A DNA stretch of 64,000 bases. It comes from Aestuariibaculum marinum. Lineage in GTDB: Bacteria > Bacteroidota > Bacteroidia > Flavobacteriales > Flavobacteriaceae. Both the position numbers and the translations under genes were made by a program. Position 1 is the first letter of the stretch. The number at the start of each line of letters is the position of its first letter. The notes below the pieces were generated by a model that was not told the DNA's origin, searched no databases, and saw nothing but the letters and a program-made list of their open reading frames with translations. The stretch is taken from assembly GCF_014596975.1 (NCBI RefSeq), contig NZ_JACVXD010000002.1, positions 1 through 64,000 on the forward strand. Direction: 5' to 3'. Shown here piece after piece: positions 45,023 to 54,559 of this stretch.

Positions 45023-45040
45023 TTAAAAATCTTATAGATT

Positions 45041-45583
45041 ATGAGTGTATTAGACATCGTTTTACTAGCCTTGCTGTTATTTGGACTAATTAGAGGGTTT
45101 ATGAAAGGTTTATTTGTTGAAATTGCCTCTTTAGTTGCATTAATTGCTGGAGTTTACGGTGCCATTCACTTTAGTGATTATGCCGGGTCTTTTGTTGAAG
45201 ACAACGTAGACTGGGATGAAAAATACGTCAACATCGTGTCGTTTGCTATTACCTTTATAGTGATTGTTCTCGTGATAGCCTTGGCTGGAAAAGCCTTAAC
45301 ACGACTTGCCGATTTTGCTGCATTAGGGATTATTAACAAAGTACTTGGTGGTATTTTTGGCGCTTTAAAAATTGGATTAATTTTAAGTGTTATTCTTATT
45401 GTTTTTGATACTATGAATAAGACACTACCCTTTGCCAGTGAAGAAAATTTAGAAGATTCTGTTCTTTATGAGCCCGTAAAATCCCTTGCACCAATGATTT
45501 TCCCAAGCATTTTAAATAAAAAGAATATTTTGGATGATGACGAAACTGAAGAAGAACCTGCAATGAAAACCGAAACCACTTAA
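45041..45583 (+). CDS. CvpA family membrane protein
   Basis: A 180-residue inner membrane protein with four membrane helices (about 1-20, 27-45, 65-85, 105-125). The family pattern IRGFMKGLFVEIASLVALI is clear. The acidic C-terminal tail (DDDETEEEP) is cytosolic. CvpA was named for colicin V production in E. coli; its wider role is unclear. It converges with the carbonic anhydrase gene with two bases between. Confidence 0.9.
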   Translation: MSVLDIVLLALLLFGLIRGFMKGLFVEIASLVALIAGVYGAIHFSDYAGSFVEDNVDWDEKYVNIVSFAITFIVIVLVIALAGKALTRLADFAALGIINKVLGGIFGALKIGLILSVILIVFDTMNKTLPFASEENLEDSVLYEPVKSLAPMIFPSILNKKNILDDDETEEEPAMKTETT

Positions 45584-45585
45584 AA

Positions 45586-46212
45586 TTAATCTAAGTGATA
45601 TATTTCTCGTATTTTTTCAAGAATGGCTTCGAAATCTATCTTTAGATCAATAAGTTCTCCTGTGTGAATATCGAATACCCAACCATGTACTTTTAAACCT
45701 CGTTCACGTGCCGCCTTTTGAACGGCTGCAGTTTTAATAAGATTAACACACTGCTCCTGAACATTTAGCTCTACAAGTCGTTCGTATTTTTTCTCTTCAT
45801 TATCAATAGAATTCAACTCCTTTTTATGAATCCGGTATACGTCACGTATATTGCGAAGCCAGGGATTTAAAATCCCTAAATCGGCCGATTGCATAGCCGC
45901 TTTTACACCGCCACAAGCATAATGACCACAAACCACCACATGATTTACTTTAAGATGCACCACAGCGTATTCCACTACCGACATGACATTTAAATCGGTC
46001 GCCGTAACCATATTAGCAATGTTGCGATGTACAAAAGCTTCACCAGGCCCTAAGCCCATAAGTTCTTCTGCTGTTACACGACTATCGGAACACCCAATAA
46101 ATAATAATTCAGGATTCTGCCCTTCACCTAAGGCTTCGAAATAATGAGGGTCGACCTCTAGTTTACTTTCAATCCATTTCTTATTGTTATTAAAAACACG
46201 TTCTAAATTCAT
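45586..46212 (-). CDS. Beta-class carbonic anhydrase
   Basis: Interconverts CO2 and bicarbonate. The 208-residue protein has zinc ligands Cys41, His97 and Cys100 in CSDSRV and CGHYACGG, with the Asp43-Arg45 dyad. VHRNIANMV lies at 61-69. The fold is the complete plant-type beta carbonic anhydrase. It probably supplies bicarbonate to carboxylases. It lies next to the Bat operon in the same direction, 38 bases after batE, so it may share that transcript. Confidence 0.94.
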   Translation of the reverse strand: MNLERVFNNNKKWIESKLEVDPHYFEALGEGQNPELLFIGCSDSRVTAEELMGLGPGEAFVHRNIANMVTATDLNVMSVVEYAVVHLKVNHVVVCGHYACGGVKAAMQSADLGILNPWLRNIRDVYRIHKKELNSIDNEEKKYERLVELNVQEQCVNLIKTAAVQKAARERGLKVHGWVFDIHTGELIDLKIDFEAILEKIREIYHLD

Positions 46213-46250
46213 ATCACAATAATTACAGATTAAAGGTAATCTAAAAAACG

Positions 46251-47000
46251 TTACAAGGCTTTAATATCTTGGTTAGCTATCCAACCAGATTTACCATCGG
46301 CGAGTTTTATTTTTTTCCAGTCTTCAACGGTATCTAAAATTTGTACTTTAGTCCCTTCATGTAGTCTGAAAGACTCTTCACTTCTGTTGTTGGGTTCGCT
46401 CTTTACTTTACTCTCCTGAACAAACACAATCGCTGGTCGGTCCTTTTTATCTAAAGTATATTTATGAAATGCCAAGGACACACTAATGCAAATAAAAGCG
46501 AGCACCGTTAAGCTACCTACAAAAGCAAGGCGCTTTCTCATAGTGGAATAAGCAAAATAATAAGCTAAAAACAATACCACAAAACACAATACAAAAACAA
46601 TAGCTAATTTCGCCCATCCATCGAAACTCATCGTGTTCGTAATTTTTTTAACTAATTTTGAAACACCTCCTTCTGGCAACACATCAATAGCATCGATGGT
46701 CATGTTTCTGGCGAAACTTAAATTGTTCTGAATATCACTATCATTTGGCGACAATTGTAAAGCCTTCTCGTAATAATATATACTTGGCGCAATATTATTA
46801 AGTTTATAATTGGCATTTCCTAAATTGAAATACAACTCTGCCGATTCGTTTTTTGTTGCTAAAATAGCTTCATATTTATCAATTGCTTCGGCATATTTTC
46901 CGTCATTATATAAAGCGTTTGCCTGTTCGAACAGCGCCTGATTTTGCGCAAACACTCCAAAACTCATCAATACCAAAAGTGTAACTAATAACTTTTTCAT
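46251..47000 (-). CDS. batE: BatE: TPR and SH3 membrane protein
   Basis: A 249-residue envelope protein. It has a signal peptide (SFGVFAQ), two to three TPR units (about 22-95, FEQANALYNDGKYAEAIDKYE), two membrane helices (about 130-175) and a C-terminal SH3-like domain (EESFRLHEGTKVQILDTVEDWKKIKLADGKSGWI). The start at 47000 is one base after the batD stop; the upstream ATG at 47021 lies inside batD. It is the last gene of the Bat operon. Its role is inferred from the Bacteroides aerotolerance cluster. Confidence 0.88.
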   Translation of the reverse strand: MKKLLVTLLVLMSFGVFAQNQALFEQANALYNDGKYAEAIDKYEAILATKNESAELYFNLGNANYKLNNIAPSIYYYEKALQLSPNDSDIQNNLSFARNMTIDAIDVLPEGGVSKLVKKITNTMSFDGWAKLAIVFVLCFVVLFLAYYFAYSTMRKRLAFVGSLTVLAFICISVSLAFHKYTLDKKDRPAIVFVQESKVKSEPNNRSEESFRLHEGTKVQILDTVEDWKKIKLADGKSGWIANQDIKAL

Positions 47001-47001
47001 C

Positions 47002-48777
47002 TTATCGTGCCTGTTTATCAATTAAAGAAATGGTCTTCGCTGCCTTATCGTAATCTTCCTGCATGGTTACAATATCGATTGGGGTGTAACGCGCTAATTC
47101 ACAACTTTCTAAAATGCTATTAAAGTCTTTAACCACATCCTGCTCTACCTGTTTTTCTGTAAGTAACTCCGTAATATTCTCTTTACTCAACTCACTGGTT
47201 TCAATGTGTAATTTAGCTTTAAGGTAGTTATGTAACGCTTTTTCTAAAGCAATGTAGAACTCTTCTTTTTTACCTAAAGATTTCTTAGCATGACTTAAAT
47301 ATTTCCTTGCCAGCTTATCGGCCTTACGTATTTTATTACCGTAAACATCAGCATCTCGAACGGCTTTCTGCTTTCTAATAACAATAGCAATAGGAATCGC
47401 TAAAAATGGCAACAATAATAAACTCCAGAATAAATTGGTTTTGAAAAACTGAGTGCGCTTCATACTTTCAAACGTCGTATCGGTTTTTATAAACGCAAAC
47501 TGATCGTTGTTTAAAGTCACTGCTTGTTTAACTGTACTTGCAGGACCTTCAGTATTGGCTGAAGCATTATTTGTCGGGCCTTCCAAGACATCAATCACGA
47601 TTTCCTCTGATGACAAGCGCTTATAGCTTTTAGTCTTTAAATCGAAATATGAAAATGAAATGCTTGGAATCGGGTATTTACCTTTGTATTGTGGTACCAC
47701 CGTATAACTATCGGAAATACTTCCCTGCATACCCGATAAATTGGTTCTAACATCTTCGTTGTATTCTGGTTCATAAACCTCAAGCGAACTCGGTAAAGAC
47801 ACCTTAGGCAGTTTAAATAATTTCAGGTTACCGCTACCGCGAACCGCTACTTTTAATTGAAGTGATTCTGAAGCACTTAACTCCTTTTTCGATGCTGTAA
47901 CATCAAAACTAAAATCCCCAACTGCACCGGTAAAATCCGATGGCTTACCAGCTTCTGGCAGTGCTTTTACATTAATGGTTCTGTTTCCTGCCGACACGGT
48001 TCTGTTTGTGCGCGTCATTAACATACCACCAAAAATATCACGTCGGTTTGTTGGCACGCGCAAAGCAATATCCAGTGTTAAAGGTTCTATGGTTAATTCG
48101 CCTGTCTTCTGCGGATACAATACCGTTTTACGCAGCACTAAAAAACGATAATTCTCACCTTTATAGGTTCCGTTTTGAACTTTTTGCCCTTGGGTATCGA
48201 TATTCTGACTCCAGAAATCATTAAAACGTGGGGTATCAATTTCATTCCAGTTAACGACAGACACTGTAGGGGATACATAAAGCTTATACACCACCGTAAT
48301 AGCTTCATTTAAATACGGATTTTCTTTAGATATCTCGGCTACCAAATGCACACTTTCGGAAGCAATATAATCCGGGTTATTGGGGTCCTTTGGAATATCA
48401 ACAGCCGCTGTAACTTCAACTTTAATCGGCACAGTTTTATACACCTCATCATCTATAGTAATCGATGCTTGATTTATGGTAAATGTGCCGCGTTTTTTTG
48501 GCGCTAAAAAGTAACTATATGTTTTTTTGTAAGTACGCACCCCATTGATCCAGGAATTACTTACCGACTGATTTGGTCCGCCAACAACCGTAAAATTTGA
48601 AAAATCGGGAGGGTTGAAATTATCGCCGTCCTGATTCATTTCAAAATCGATACGCAGACGCTCATTAACTCCTAAAGTTTGCTTACTAACTTTTGCTTCG
48701 AATTTAACTTGAGCTGTTAATACACTTGTGCTAAGTATAACTAACAGTAAGGTTATGTGCTTTATCAGTTTCATCAT
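47002..48777 (-). CDS. batD: BatD: oxygen tolerance protein
   Basis: A 591-residue exported membrane protein. It has a signal peptide (STSVLTAQ), repeated Ig-like BatD domains (about 20-410), one membrane helix (about 438-460, FWSLLLLPFLAIPIAIVI) and a cytosolic helical tail. The N-terminal VKFEAKVSKQTLGVNERLRIDFEMN is typical of the family. It probably forms an envelope complex with the VWA proteins BatA and BatB. One base separates it from batE. Confidence 0.9.
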   Translation of the reverse strand: MMKLIKHITLLLVILSTSVLTAQVKFEAKVSKQTLGVNERLRIDFEMNQDGDNFNPPDFSNFTVVGGPNQSVSNSWINGVRTYKKTYSYFLAPKKRGTFTINQASITIDDEVYKTVPIKVEVTAAVDIPKDPNNPDYIASESVHLVAEISKENPYLNEAITVVYKLYVSPTVSVVNWNEIDTPRFNDFWSQNIDTQGQKVQNGTYKGENYRFLVLRKTVLYPQKTGELTIEPLTLDIALRVPTNRRDIFGGMLMTRTNRTVSAGNRTINVKALPEAGKPSDFTGAVGDFSFDVTASKKELSASESLQLKVAVRGSGNLKLFKLPKVSLPSSLEVYEPEYNEDVRTNLSGMQGSISDSYTVVPQYKGKYPIPSISFSYFDLKTKSYKRLSSEEIVIDVLEGPTNNASANTEGPASTVKQAVTLNNDQFAFIKTDTTFESMKRTQFFKTNLFWSLLLLPFLAIPIAIVIRKQKAVRDADVYGNKIRKADKLARKYLSHAKKSLGKKEEFYIALEKALHNYLKAKLHIETSELSKENITELLTEKQVEQDVVKDFNSILESCELARYTPIDIVTMQEDYDKAAKTISLIDKQAR

Positions 48778-48857
48778 AAATACGATATTAGATCTTTTGT
48801 TTACCCATAGGATTTCGTTTGAAATTTCAATTTGTAAACCGAAAATCGTCTACTCGT

Positions 48858-49739
48858 TTACCAGTCTTTTTCTGTTTTAACTTTTACGCCCTTAACCTTT
48901 TCAGCATTCATTTTTTCCTGAACTTTTTGCTCTTGGTTATTCATGGCTTCTAATAAGTTCTTTATTTGTTGCGGAGACATTTGCCCCTTTCTAGGCTGTT
49001 GTGGTTGTTCTTTTTCATCACCTTCGCCTTGATCTTTTTTCTCATCCTTAGGCTTACCATCTTCATTCTCTTTATCGTCGCCGTCTTTTTGATCCTGATC
49101 GCCTTCGTCTTTATTATCTTGATTCTGGTCGTCTTTATCGTCGCCTTGGTCCTGATCGTCCTTGTTTTGTTGATCTTCTTTATTCTCCTGATCTTTATCT
49201 TTCTGCTGATCTTGATTATCCTTATTCTCCTGATCGTCTTCGTTTTGGTCTTGTTGATCCTGATCTTTTTGTTGCTCAGCACATACCTTGGCCAATCCTA
49301 AATTATAACGTGTTTCTTCGTCGGAAGGGTCATTTCTTAGTGCATTTTTGTAAGCTTCAACAGCTTCCTTACACTTCTTATTCTCCATTAACACATTTCC
49401 AATATTATGAAATGCTTTATGCTTTTCAGATTTTGAAGTTGCCGTTTTAGCCGCCTGTTCTAAACGATAAAGGGCTTCATCAAAACTTCCTTTTTTAATA
49501 TATGAGCTTCCTAAATTATAAATCCCAGCAACCGACGACGGTTGTTCAGAGACTGCTTTTCTATACGCCATCTCCGCTGAAACAAAATCGTCATCCTGAA
49601 GTAAATTATTGGCTTCATACACATAGCCATCTGCTTTTTTTTGAGCCAACAAAGCCTGCTTTTGCGCGTCTTCATCCTGAGCAAAAACATTACCTACAAA
49701 TAATGATAATATGATTAATAATACGTTCTTCATCTTCAA
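48858..49739 (-). CDS. batC: BatC: TPR protein with acidic low-complexity tail
   Basis: A 293-residue protein. It has a signal peptide (FVGNVFAQ) and three TPR units (about 35-155, KCKEAVEAYKNALRNDPSDEETRYNLGLAKV). Residues about 165-250 contain almost only Asp, Gln, Lys, Glu and Asn. The C-terminal MSPQQIKNLLEAMNNQEQKVQEKM is conserved in BatC. The tail is a plausible charged linker or interaction surface. It sits in the usual batA-B-C-D-E order. Confidence 0.85.
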   Translation of the reverse strand: MKMKNVLLIILSLFVGNVFAQDEDAQKQALLAQKKADGYVYEANNLLQDDDFVSAEMAYRKAVSEQPSSVAGIYNLGSSYIKKGSFDEALYRLEQAAKTATSKSEKHKAFHNIGNVLMENKKCKEAVEAYKNALRNDPSDEETRYNLGLAKVCAEQQKDQDQQDQNEDDQENKDNQDQQKDKDQENKEDQQNKDDQDQGDDKDDQNQDNKDEGDQDQKDGDDKENEDGKPKDEKKDQGEGDEKEQPQQPRKGQMSPQQIKNLLEAMNNQEQKVQEKMNAEKVKGVKVKTEKDW

Positions 49740-49829
49740 TTTTATAATTTCTAAGATATAAAACCCTATGTTTTTGTTAGTTAAAAATTATATAAAATAT
49801 TCATCTACCTTTTGTGAAACCCTAAGTTT

Positions 49830-50867
49830 TTAAAGGTTTTCGTTAAATAAATTCAATTTCTTTAACCAAGCGGTTTTACGGTCTAATAAGAAAATATCAA
49901 GTAATAAAAAGAAAATTGCAAAACCTAAAAACCATTGAAACTGATCTTTAAAATCGGCAAACTGTTTGGTTTCAAATTCCTTTTTATCCATGTTGTTTAA
50001 AATGTCTCGAATACTTTCTACTACATCGTTGGTATTCCTTCCATTTATATACACCCCATTCGCCTCGCTGGCAATGGTTTTAAGGGTTTCTTCGTTTAAT
50101 TTTGTAATTACTGTTTCACCACTACTGTCCTTCTTGTAGTTTAAAAGCACACCATTTCGCTTTTCAGGAATCGGACCACCTTTAACATCTCCAACACCAA
50201 TGGTAAAAATACGAATGCCCTGTTCGTTAGCTTGCTCGGCTACGGCAGCGGCTTGCTCACTGTGATCTTCCCCATCGGAAATAATGATTAAGACACGGTT
50301 GGTTTGCTCTTCGTCATCGAAATAAGTGGTTGCCAATTTAATAGCTTCGTTAATGGCTGTTCCTTGCGACGATAACATATCGGTATTCATGCCTTGCAAA
50401 AACATTTTTGCCGAAGCATAATCGGTAGTAATTGGCAACTGAGGAAACGCTTTTCCTGCATAAGCAATAATACCAACACGGTCACTTGCTAAGTTATTAA
50501 TGATTTGCGTTACTAATTGCTTTGCTTTTTCCAATCGGTTGGGCACAATGTCTTCAGCTAACATACTTTTAGACACATCGACTGCAAACACCACATCTAC
50601 GCCTTCACGCTTTACGGTTTCTAATTTAGATCCTACTTTTGGGTTTACTAAAGCAATGGCCAAACAGGCAAAAGCCAAACTTAAAACAATGACTTTTAAA
50701 ACGGATTTAAATAATGATGTATTCGGACTTAAACGCTTAAGCAATGCTTTATCCGCAAATTTGCGCTGTGCCTTGTGTTTCCATATTTGAAGCACCAAAA
50801 AGAATAGGATTATTACCGGAATAATACCTAATACCCAAAACCATATTTTTTCTTCTAATTGATACAT
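49830..50867 (-). CDS. batB: BatB: VWA domain membrane protein
   Basis: A 345-residue protein with N-terminal membrane helices (about 8-28 and 58-77), a von Willebrand factor A domain (about 88-310) and a final membrane helix (about 312-335). The metal-binding MIDAS motif is intact as DVSKS with a downstream DGEDHSEQ. The VWA domain probably faces the periplasm and binds a partner through a divalent metal. It follows batA by 37 bases. Confidence 0.92.
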   Translation of the reverse strand: MYQLEEKIWFWVLGIIPVIILFFLVLQIWKHKAQRKFADKALLKRLSPNTSLFKSVLKVIVLSLAFACLAIALVNPKVGSKLETVKREGVDVVFAVDVSKSMLAEDIVPNRLEKAKQLVTQIINNLASDRVGIIAYAGKAFPQLPITTDYASAKMFLQGMNTDMLSSQGTAINEAIKLATTYFDDEEQTNRVLIIISDGEDHSEQAAAVAEQANEQGIRIFTIGVGDVKGGPIPEKRNGVLLNYKKDSSGETVITKLNEETLKTIASEANGVYINGRNTNDVVESIRDILNNMDKKEFETKQFADFKDQFQWFLGFAIFFLLLDIFLLDRKTAWLKKLNLFNENL

Positions 50868-50904
50868 ATTCTCTGTTTATTTTTCTAGGAATTGTTTCGA
50901 CGAA

Positions 50905-51912
50905 TTAAACAAAACTTCTAAAAATAGTGTTACGTAACAGAAATTCTAAAAGCAACATTAATCCTGCTAAAATAACTAACGGACGATACTTTTCATCGTA
51001 GTTATAATACTTGAATTCTTCTATTTCTGTTTTCTCCAGCTTATTAATTTCTTCGTAAATATCTTCAAGCTTTTTATTATTCGTTGCTCTAAAATATTCC
51101 CCTCCGGTTACCTTAGCAATTTCCTTTAACAATACTTCATCTATTTCCACCTGAATACGTCCATATTGAAAATCTCCCGTTCTTGGATCTATTGCCACAG
51201 GAGATAATGCCATACCATTTGTTCCTAACCCAATGGTGTACACTTTAATGCCATATTCAACGGCTAATTCACTAGCTATTTTAGGGTCTATAAACCCGGA
51301 ATTATTCACCCCATCGGTTAACAGGATAATAACTTTACTCTTCGCTTTACTATCTTTTAAACGATTGACCGAAGTGGCTAACCCCATACCAATGGCGGTT
51401 CCACCCTCAATAACCGTATTGTACTTTATCTCCTTTAAGGAACGCAATACAATAGATTTATCGCTGGTAATTGGTGTTTTGGTATAACTTTCTCCGGCGT
51501 ATTCCACCAAACCAATACGATCATTTGGGCGCCCTTTAATGAATTCGGCAGCTACATTTTTAAGTGCTTCCAAACGGTTAGGACGTAAATCTTTAGCCAA
51601 CATACTCGCCGAAACGTCAATTGCCATAACAATATCGATACCACGCGTTGTTTTTGTTTTTGTCGACACATCAACGGTTCGTGGTCTCGCTAAAGCCATA
51701 ATTAATAACCCTAAAGCCAATAATCGCAATGCAAAAAGCACGTGTTTTAATTTCGGCAGCACCGAATTTGTGACTTTAAACCCTTTAATACTCGATATTT
51801 TTAATTCCGCCGTTTGTTTATTATGCTTAAAAACATACCACAATATGACTAGCGGTAACACTAATAGTAACCAGAAAAATTCTTTGTTTAAAAACTCTAT
51901 TCCTTCAAACAT
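50905..51912 (-). CDS. batA: BatA: VWA domain membrane protein
   Basis: A 335-residue paralogue of BatB. N-terminal membrane segments (about 10-25, 55-78) precede the VWA domain (about 88-300) with MIDAS DVSAS and LTDGVNNSG. A membrane helix near 312-330 ends it. Its ATG shares the last A of the stop codon of the upstream gene (TAATG), so translation is coupled. Confidence 0.93.
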   Translation of the reverse strand: MFEGIEFLNKEFFWLLLVLPLVILWYVFKHNKQTAELKISSIKGFKVTNSVLPKLKHVLFALRLLALGLLIMALARPRTVDVSTKTKTTRGIDIVMAIDVSASMLAKDLRPNRLEALKNVAAEFIKGRPNDRIGLVEYAGESYTKTPITSDKSIVLRSLKEIKYNTVIEGGTAIGMGLATSVNRLKDSKAKSKVIILLTDGVNNSGFIDPKIASELAVEYGIKVYTIGLGTNGMALSPVAIDPRTGDFQYGRIQVEIDEVLLKEIAKVTGGEYFRATNNKKLEDIYEEINKLEKTEIEEFKYYNYDEKYRPLVILAGLMLLLEFLLRNTIFRSFV

Positions 51913-53588
51913 TATTCTTCTGATTTTTTAAGTTCAACTGAGTTTAAAATACGCTCTACCATTTCATCGGCATAAGTATCATTTTGTTTCCACGTTAAGC
52001 TTATTTGCTGTATCACACTTCCTGTCGTGAAACCTAAAATAGCATAATTTGCTGTTTCGTATCTGTCAGTATTTTGTACTGGCATATCTAACGTACCAAA
52101 TACTTTCAATCCTTCAGCACCATTAGGTGTAGTAAACTTTTCGCTTTTTGTGACTATATTTTGCGCTCCAGCTTGTTCTAAAACTTTCAAACTATTATCT
52201 AAAGCTTTTTGTAAGTCAATTTTATTTTCTTGGCCTTGGTTTTGACCTAAATTTTTAAGCTTAGTCGTAGTTACTACAACATAAAAACGATCGATTAAAC
52301 TACCATAAGTAAACTGAGTCAGCTCAATTTGTTGAGCCAGTTGCTCTGGTAATTCCGGGGTGGTTCGTTTTAACACTTTAGGTGTTGAAATTGTAACCGG
52401 TGGCACACCATAATCGCTGGTTACCCATTCGCCTTCTAAAAGTTCTTTGCTCTCATGACCGACAATGGTATCCTTAACATATCCGAAACCATATTTAATA
52501 CCGAAACCTACAAACGTAGCTGTTAATAAGAACAAACTTATCGCTACAGTTAGTATAATTTTGTTTCGTTTCTTTTTGCGCTCCTGCTCGGCTCTGTATT
52601 GCTCATCTAAAAGCTTTTCTTCTTCGGTTGGTTCCGGAAGTGCTTCTTTTACGTGATCTATTTCTACATCGATAGTATTTCGGTCTAATTTTGCCAACTC
52701 GACATCGACAGCAGACTTCGCAAATTTCACCAAATCGGCACGCTTTAAAATACTTTCAAGGTTTTTAATATCCTCCTGACTAAGATCAACCTGATTGCCT
52801 TCTTTCAGTAATTTTAGACGACTAATTAATTCATCTGTGGTACTTTCTAAAGCACGATCGTAAACTTTTTCGTCAAGGTATTTTCTGATGATAAACGTTA
52901 ACTCTGAATAATAATCTTTAATTTCATCATTTTCTAAATAATGACTTTCATCTAATTTCTTTAATGCCAGTTTCGCACGATCGTATGGTGGCAATAAAGC
53001 AATTTCCTCTTCTTCGGTTAATGGTTTTTTTCTCCAGATAAACCAATAAATTAAAAAGGCAACGGCTCCAATAATCACTAAAGCAATCAATACATATTTC
53101 CACCAATTGCTTGCTGGTTTTTCAACCTCGATAATAGGTTTAATATCGTAAAGGCCTTGCTTTGTTGTATCGATAACCACATTTCTTACCTCAACTTGTA
53201 ACGAATCGGTAAAAAAGGTTTTATCTCCAATAAGTATTTTTTGTCGTGGAATGGTGTAGCTCCCTGAATCGAATTGCGTTAATCCGTATTTTTTAATCAG
53301 GTTGAATTTATCCTTATTCTTTAAGGTATCAACATCGTAAGAATCGATAACCTCTAAAGGATTAAACGTTTGCCCTTCCGGGAATACCACCAAGTTTGTA
53401 GAATCGGTTTCCACCGAAACCGTATACGTTATTTGTTGCCCGATTTTTACAGACGTTGAATCTATTGCAGATTTAACCTGCGCACTGGCAACAAATGAAA
53501 ACAATACAAAACATACAGAAAACAAGATTGAAATCGGAAGGTATGGTCCTTTAGATTTAGGATTCATAATGTTCTTTTTGTAATTCAT
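51912..53588 (-). CDS. BatD-like envelope protein of the Bat operon (two membrane helices)
   Basis: A 558-residue protein. A signal sequence (about 15-38) is followed by an Ig-like domain resembling BatD (about 40-150, SVKIGQQITYTVSVETDSTN). A membrane helix (about 160-182) precedes a DUF4381-like cytosolic helical segment (PPYDRAKLALKKLDESHYL and RKYLDEKVYDRALESTTDELI). A second membrane helix lies near 340-360, followed by a soluble C-terminal domain with strands and no known motif. I use ATG 53588; longer starts overlap the DUF58 gene. It sits between the DUF58 gene and batA, with translational coupling to batA, so it belongs to the Bat system. Confidence 0.78.
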   Translation of the reverse strand: MNYKKNIMNPKSKGPYLPISILFSVCFVLFSFVASAQVKSAIDSTSVKIGQQITYTVSVETDSTNLVVFPEGQTFNPLEVIDSYDVDTLKNKDKFNLIKKYGLTQFDSGSYTIPRQKILIGDKTFFTDSLQVEVRNVVIDTTKQGLYDIKPIIEVEKPASNWWKYVLIALVIIGAVAFLIYWFIWRKKPLTEEEEIALLPPYDRAKLALKKLDESHYLENDEIKDYYSELTFIIRKYLDEKVYDRALESTTDELISRLKLLKEGNQVDLSQEDIKNLESILKRADLVKFAKSAVDVELAKLDRNTIDVEIDHVKEALPEPTEEEKLLDEQYRAEQERKKKRNKIILTVAISLFLLTATFVGFGIKYGFGYVKDTIVGHESKELLEGEWVTSDYGVPPVTISTPKVLKRTTPELPEQLAQQIELTQFTYGSLIDRFYVVVTTTKLKNLGQNQGQENKIDLQKALDNSLKVLEQAGAQNIVTKSEKFTTPNGAEGLKVFGTLDMPVQNTDRYETANYAILGFTTGSVIQQISLTWKQNDTYADEMVERILNSVELKKSEE

Positions 53589-53595
53589 ATATTGT

Positions 53596-54462
53596 TTATC
53601 CTCTTCTTTTAAAATAGCCCAACATTTTTTTAACATAGCTTTCATCAACGCGACAATCTATAGTTCCTGCTCCTGCTTTGTTAAAGCTTTCTTTATAATA
53701 ACCTACTTTCTCACGATAGTATTTCGCATAGTTAAGTCGTACTTTTTTTGAGGATGTATTTACCAGCATAAATTCACCGGTTTCTTCATCCTGCATTTGC
53801 ACGACACCCAGATTAGGAATCTCTTCCTCGCGTTTATCATACACACGTATTCCGGTTACATCATGTTTACCCGCTACAATTTTCATAGTTTGATGATAAT
53901 CGTCAGCGATAAAATCAGACAATACGAACACAATTGCTTTTTTCTTCATGACGTTCTGCATGAACTTTAAAGCTTCAGCTAAATTCGTCTGTTTGCTTTC
54001 CGGCTCAAACTCGATTAATTCACGAATAATACGCAGCACATGAGAACGCCCTTTTTTAGGCGGAATATAAAGTTCAACCTTATCAGAAAATAAAATCAAT
54101 CCGATTTTATCGTTATTCTGCGTTGCCGAAAAAGCTAAGGTCGCCGCGATTTCGGTAACCACTTCGTTTTTAAACTGCTGGTCGGTACCAAATAGTTCTG
54201 AACCTGAAACATCAACCATTAGCATCATGGTGAGTTCGCGTTCTTCTTCAAAAACCTTTACATAAGGCTCGTTATAACGCGCGGTAACATTCCAATCGAT
54301 ATTACGAACATCATCACCAAAATGATACTGACGAACTTCACTAAACGTCATACCACGCCCCTTAAAGGTAGAATGGTATTCTCCTCCGAAGATATGATCA
54401 GACAACCGGCGTGTCTTAATCTCTATTTTCCGTACTTTTTTTAGTAAATCTTTTGTATCCAT
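53596..54462 (-). CDS. DUF58 protein (VWA-like) of the Bat operon
   Basis: A 288-residue cytosolic protein. The DUF58 signature GRGMTFSEVRQYHFGDDVRNIDWNVTAR spans about 33-62, followed by a VWA-like fold with MIDAS-type DVSGS and DKIGLILFSDKVE. Such proteins are the usual partners of MoxR ATPases, which remodel or insert metal into them. It is separated from moxR by a 97-base gap holding an inverted-repeat element. Confidence 0.92.
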   Translation of the reverse strand: MDTKDLLKKVRKIEIKTRRLSDHIFGGEYHSTFKGRGMTFSEVRQYHFGDDVRNIDWNVTARYNEPYVKVFEEERELTMMLMVDVSGSELFGTDQQFKNEVVTEIAATLAFSATQNNDKIGLILFSDKVELYIPPKKGRSHVLRIIRELIEFEPESKQTNLAEALKFMQNVMKKKAIVFVLSDFIADDYHQTMKIVAGKHDVTGIRVYDKREEEIPNLGVVQMQDEETGEFMLVNTSSKKVRLNYAKYYREKVGYYKESFNKAGAGTIDCRVDESYVKKMLGYFKRRG

Positions 54463-54470
54463 TTTTTAAT

Positions 54471-54559
54471 TTGTCATTCCGCACTTGATGCGGAATCTAT
54501 CTGATTAAATTCCTATCAAATAACAATGCGATTCCTGCCTGCCTACACAGGAATGACAA
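54471..54559. repeat. 89-bp inverted-repeat (REP/MITE-like) element inside the Bat operon
   Basis: Terminal arms TTGTCATTCC (54471-54480) and GGAATGACAA (54550-54559) enclose two smaller hairpins. One is ATTCCGCA-cttga-TGCGGAAT (54476-54496); the other pairs ATTCCTG (54531-54537) with CAGGAAT (54548-54554). The TGTCATTCC...GGAATGACA pattern is a common intergenic repeat type in bacteria. It nearly fills the gap between moxR and the DUF58 gene and would fold in the transcript. No second copy was noticed in this window. Confidence 0.75.

Noticed and set aside
48966..49301. 111-codon plus-strand frame encoding a long hydrophobic Ile/Leu/Val protein
   Set aside because: It is the exact antisense of the Asp/Gln/Lys-rich tail of BatC. 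Antisense of GAT, GAC, CAA and AAG codons gives Ile, Val, Leu and Leu, so the membrane-like composition is an artefact.
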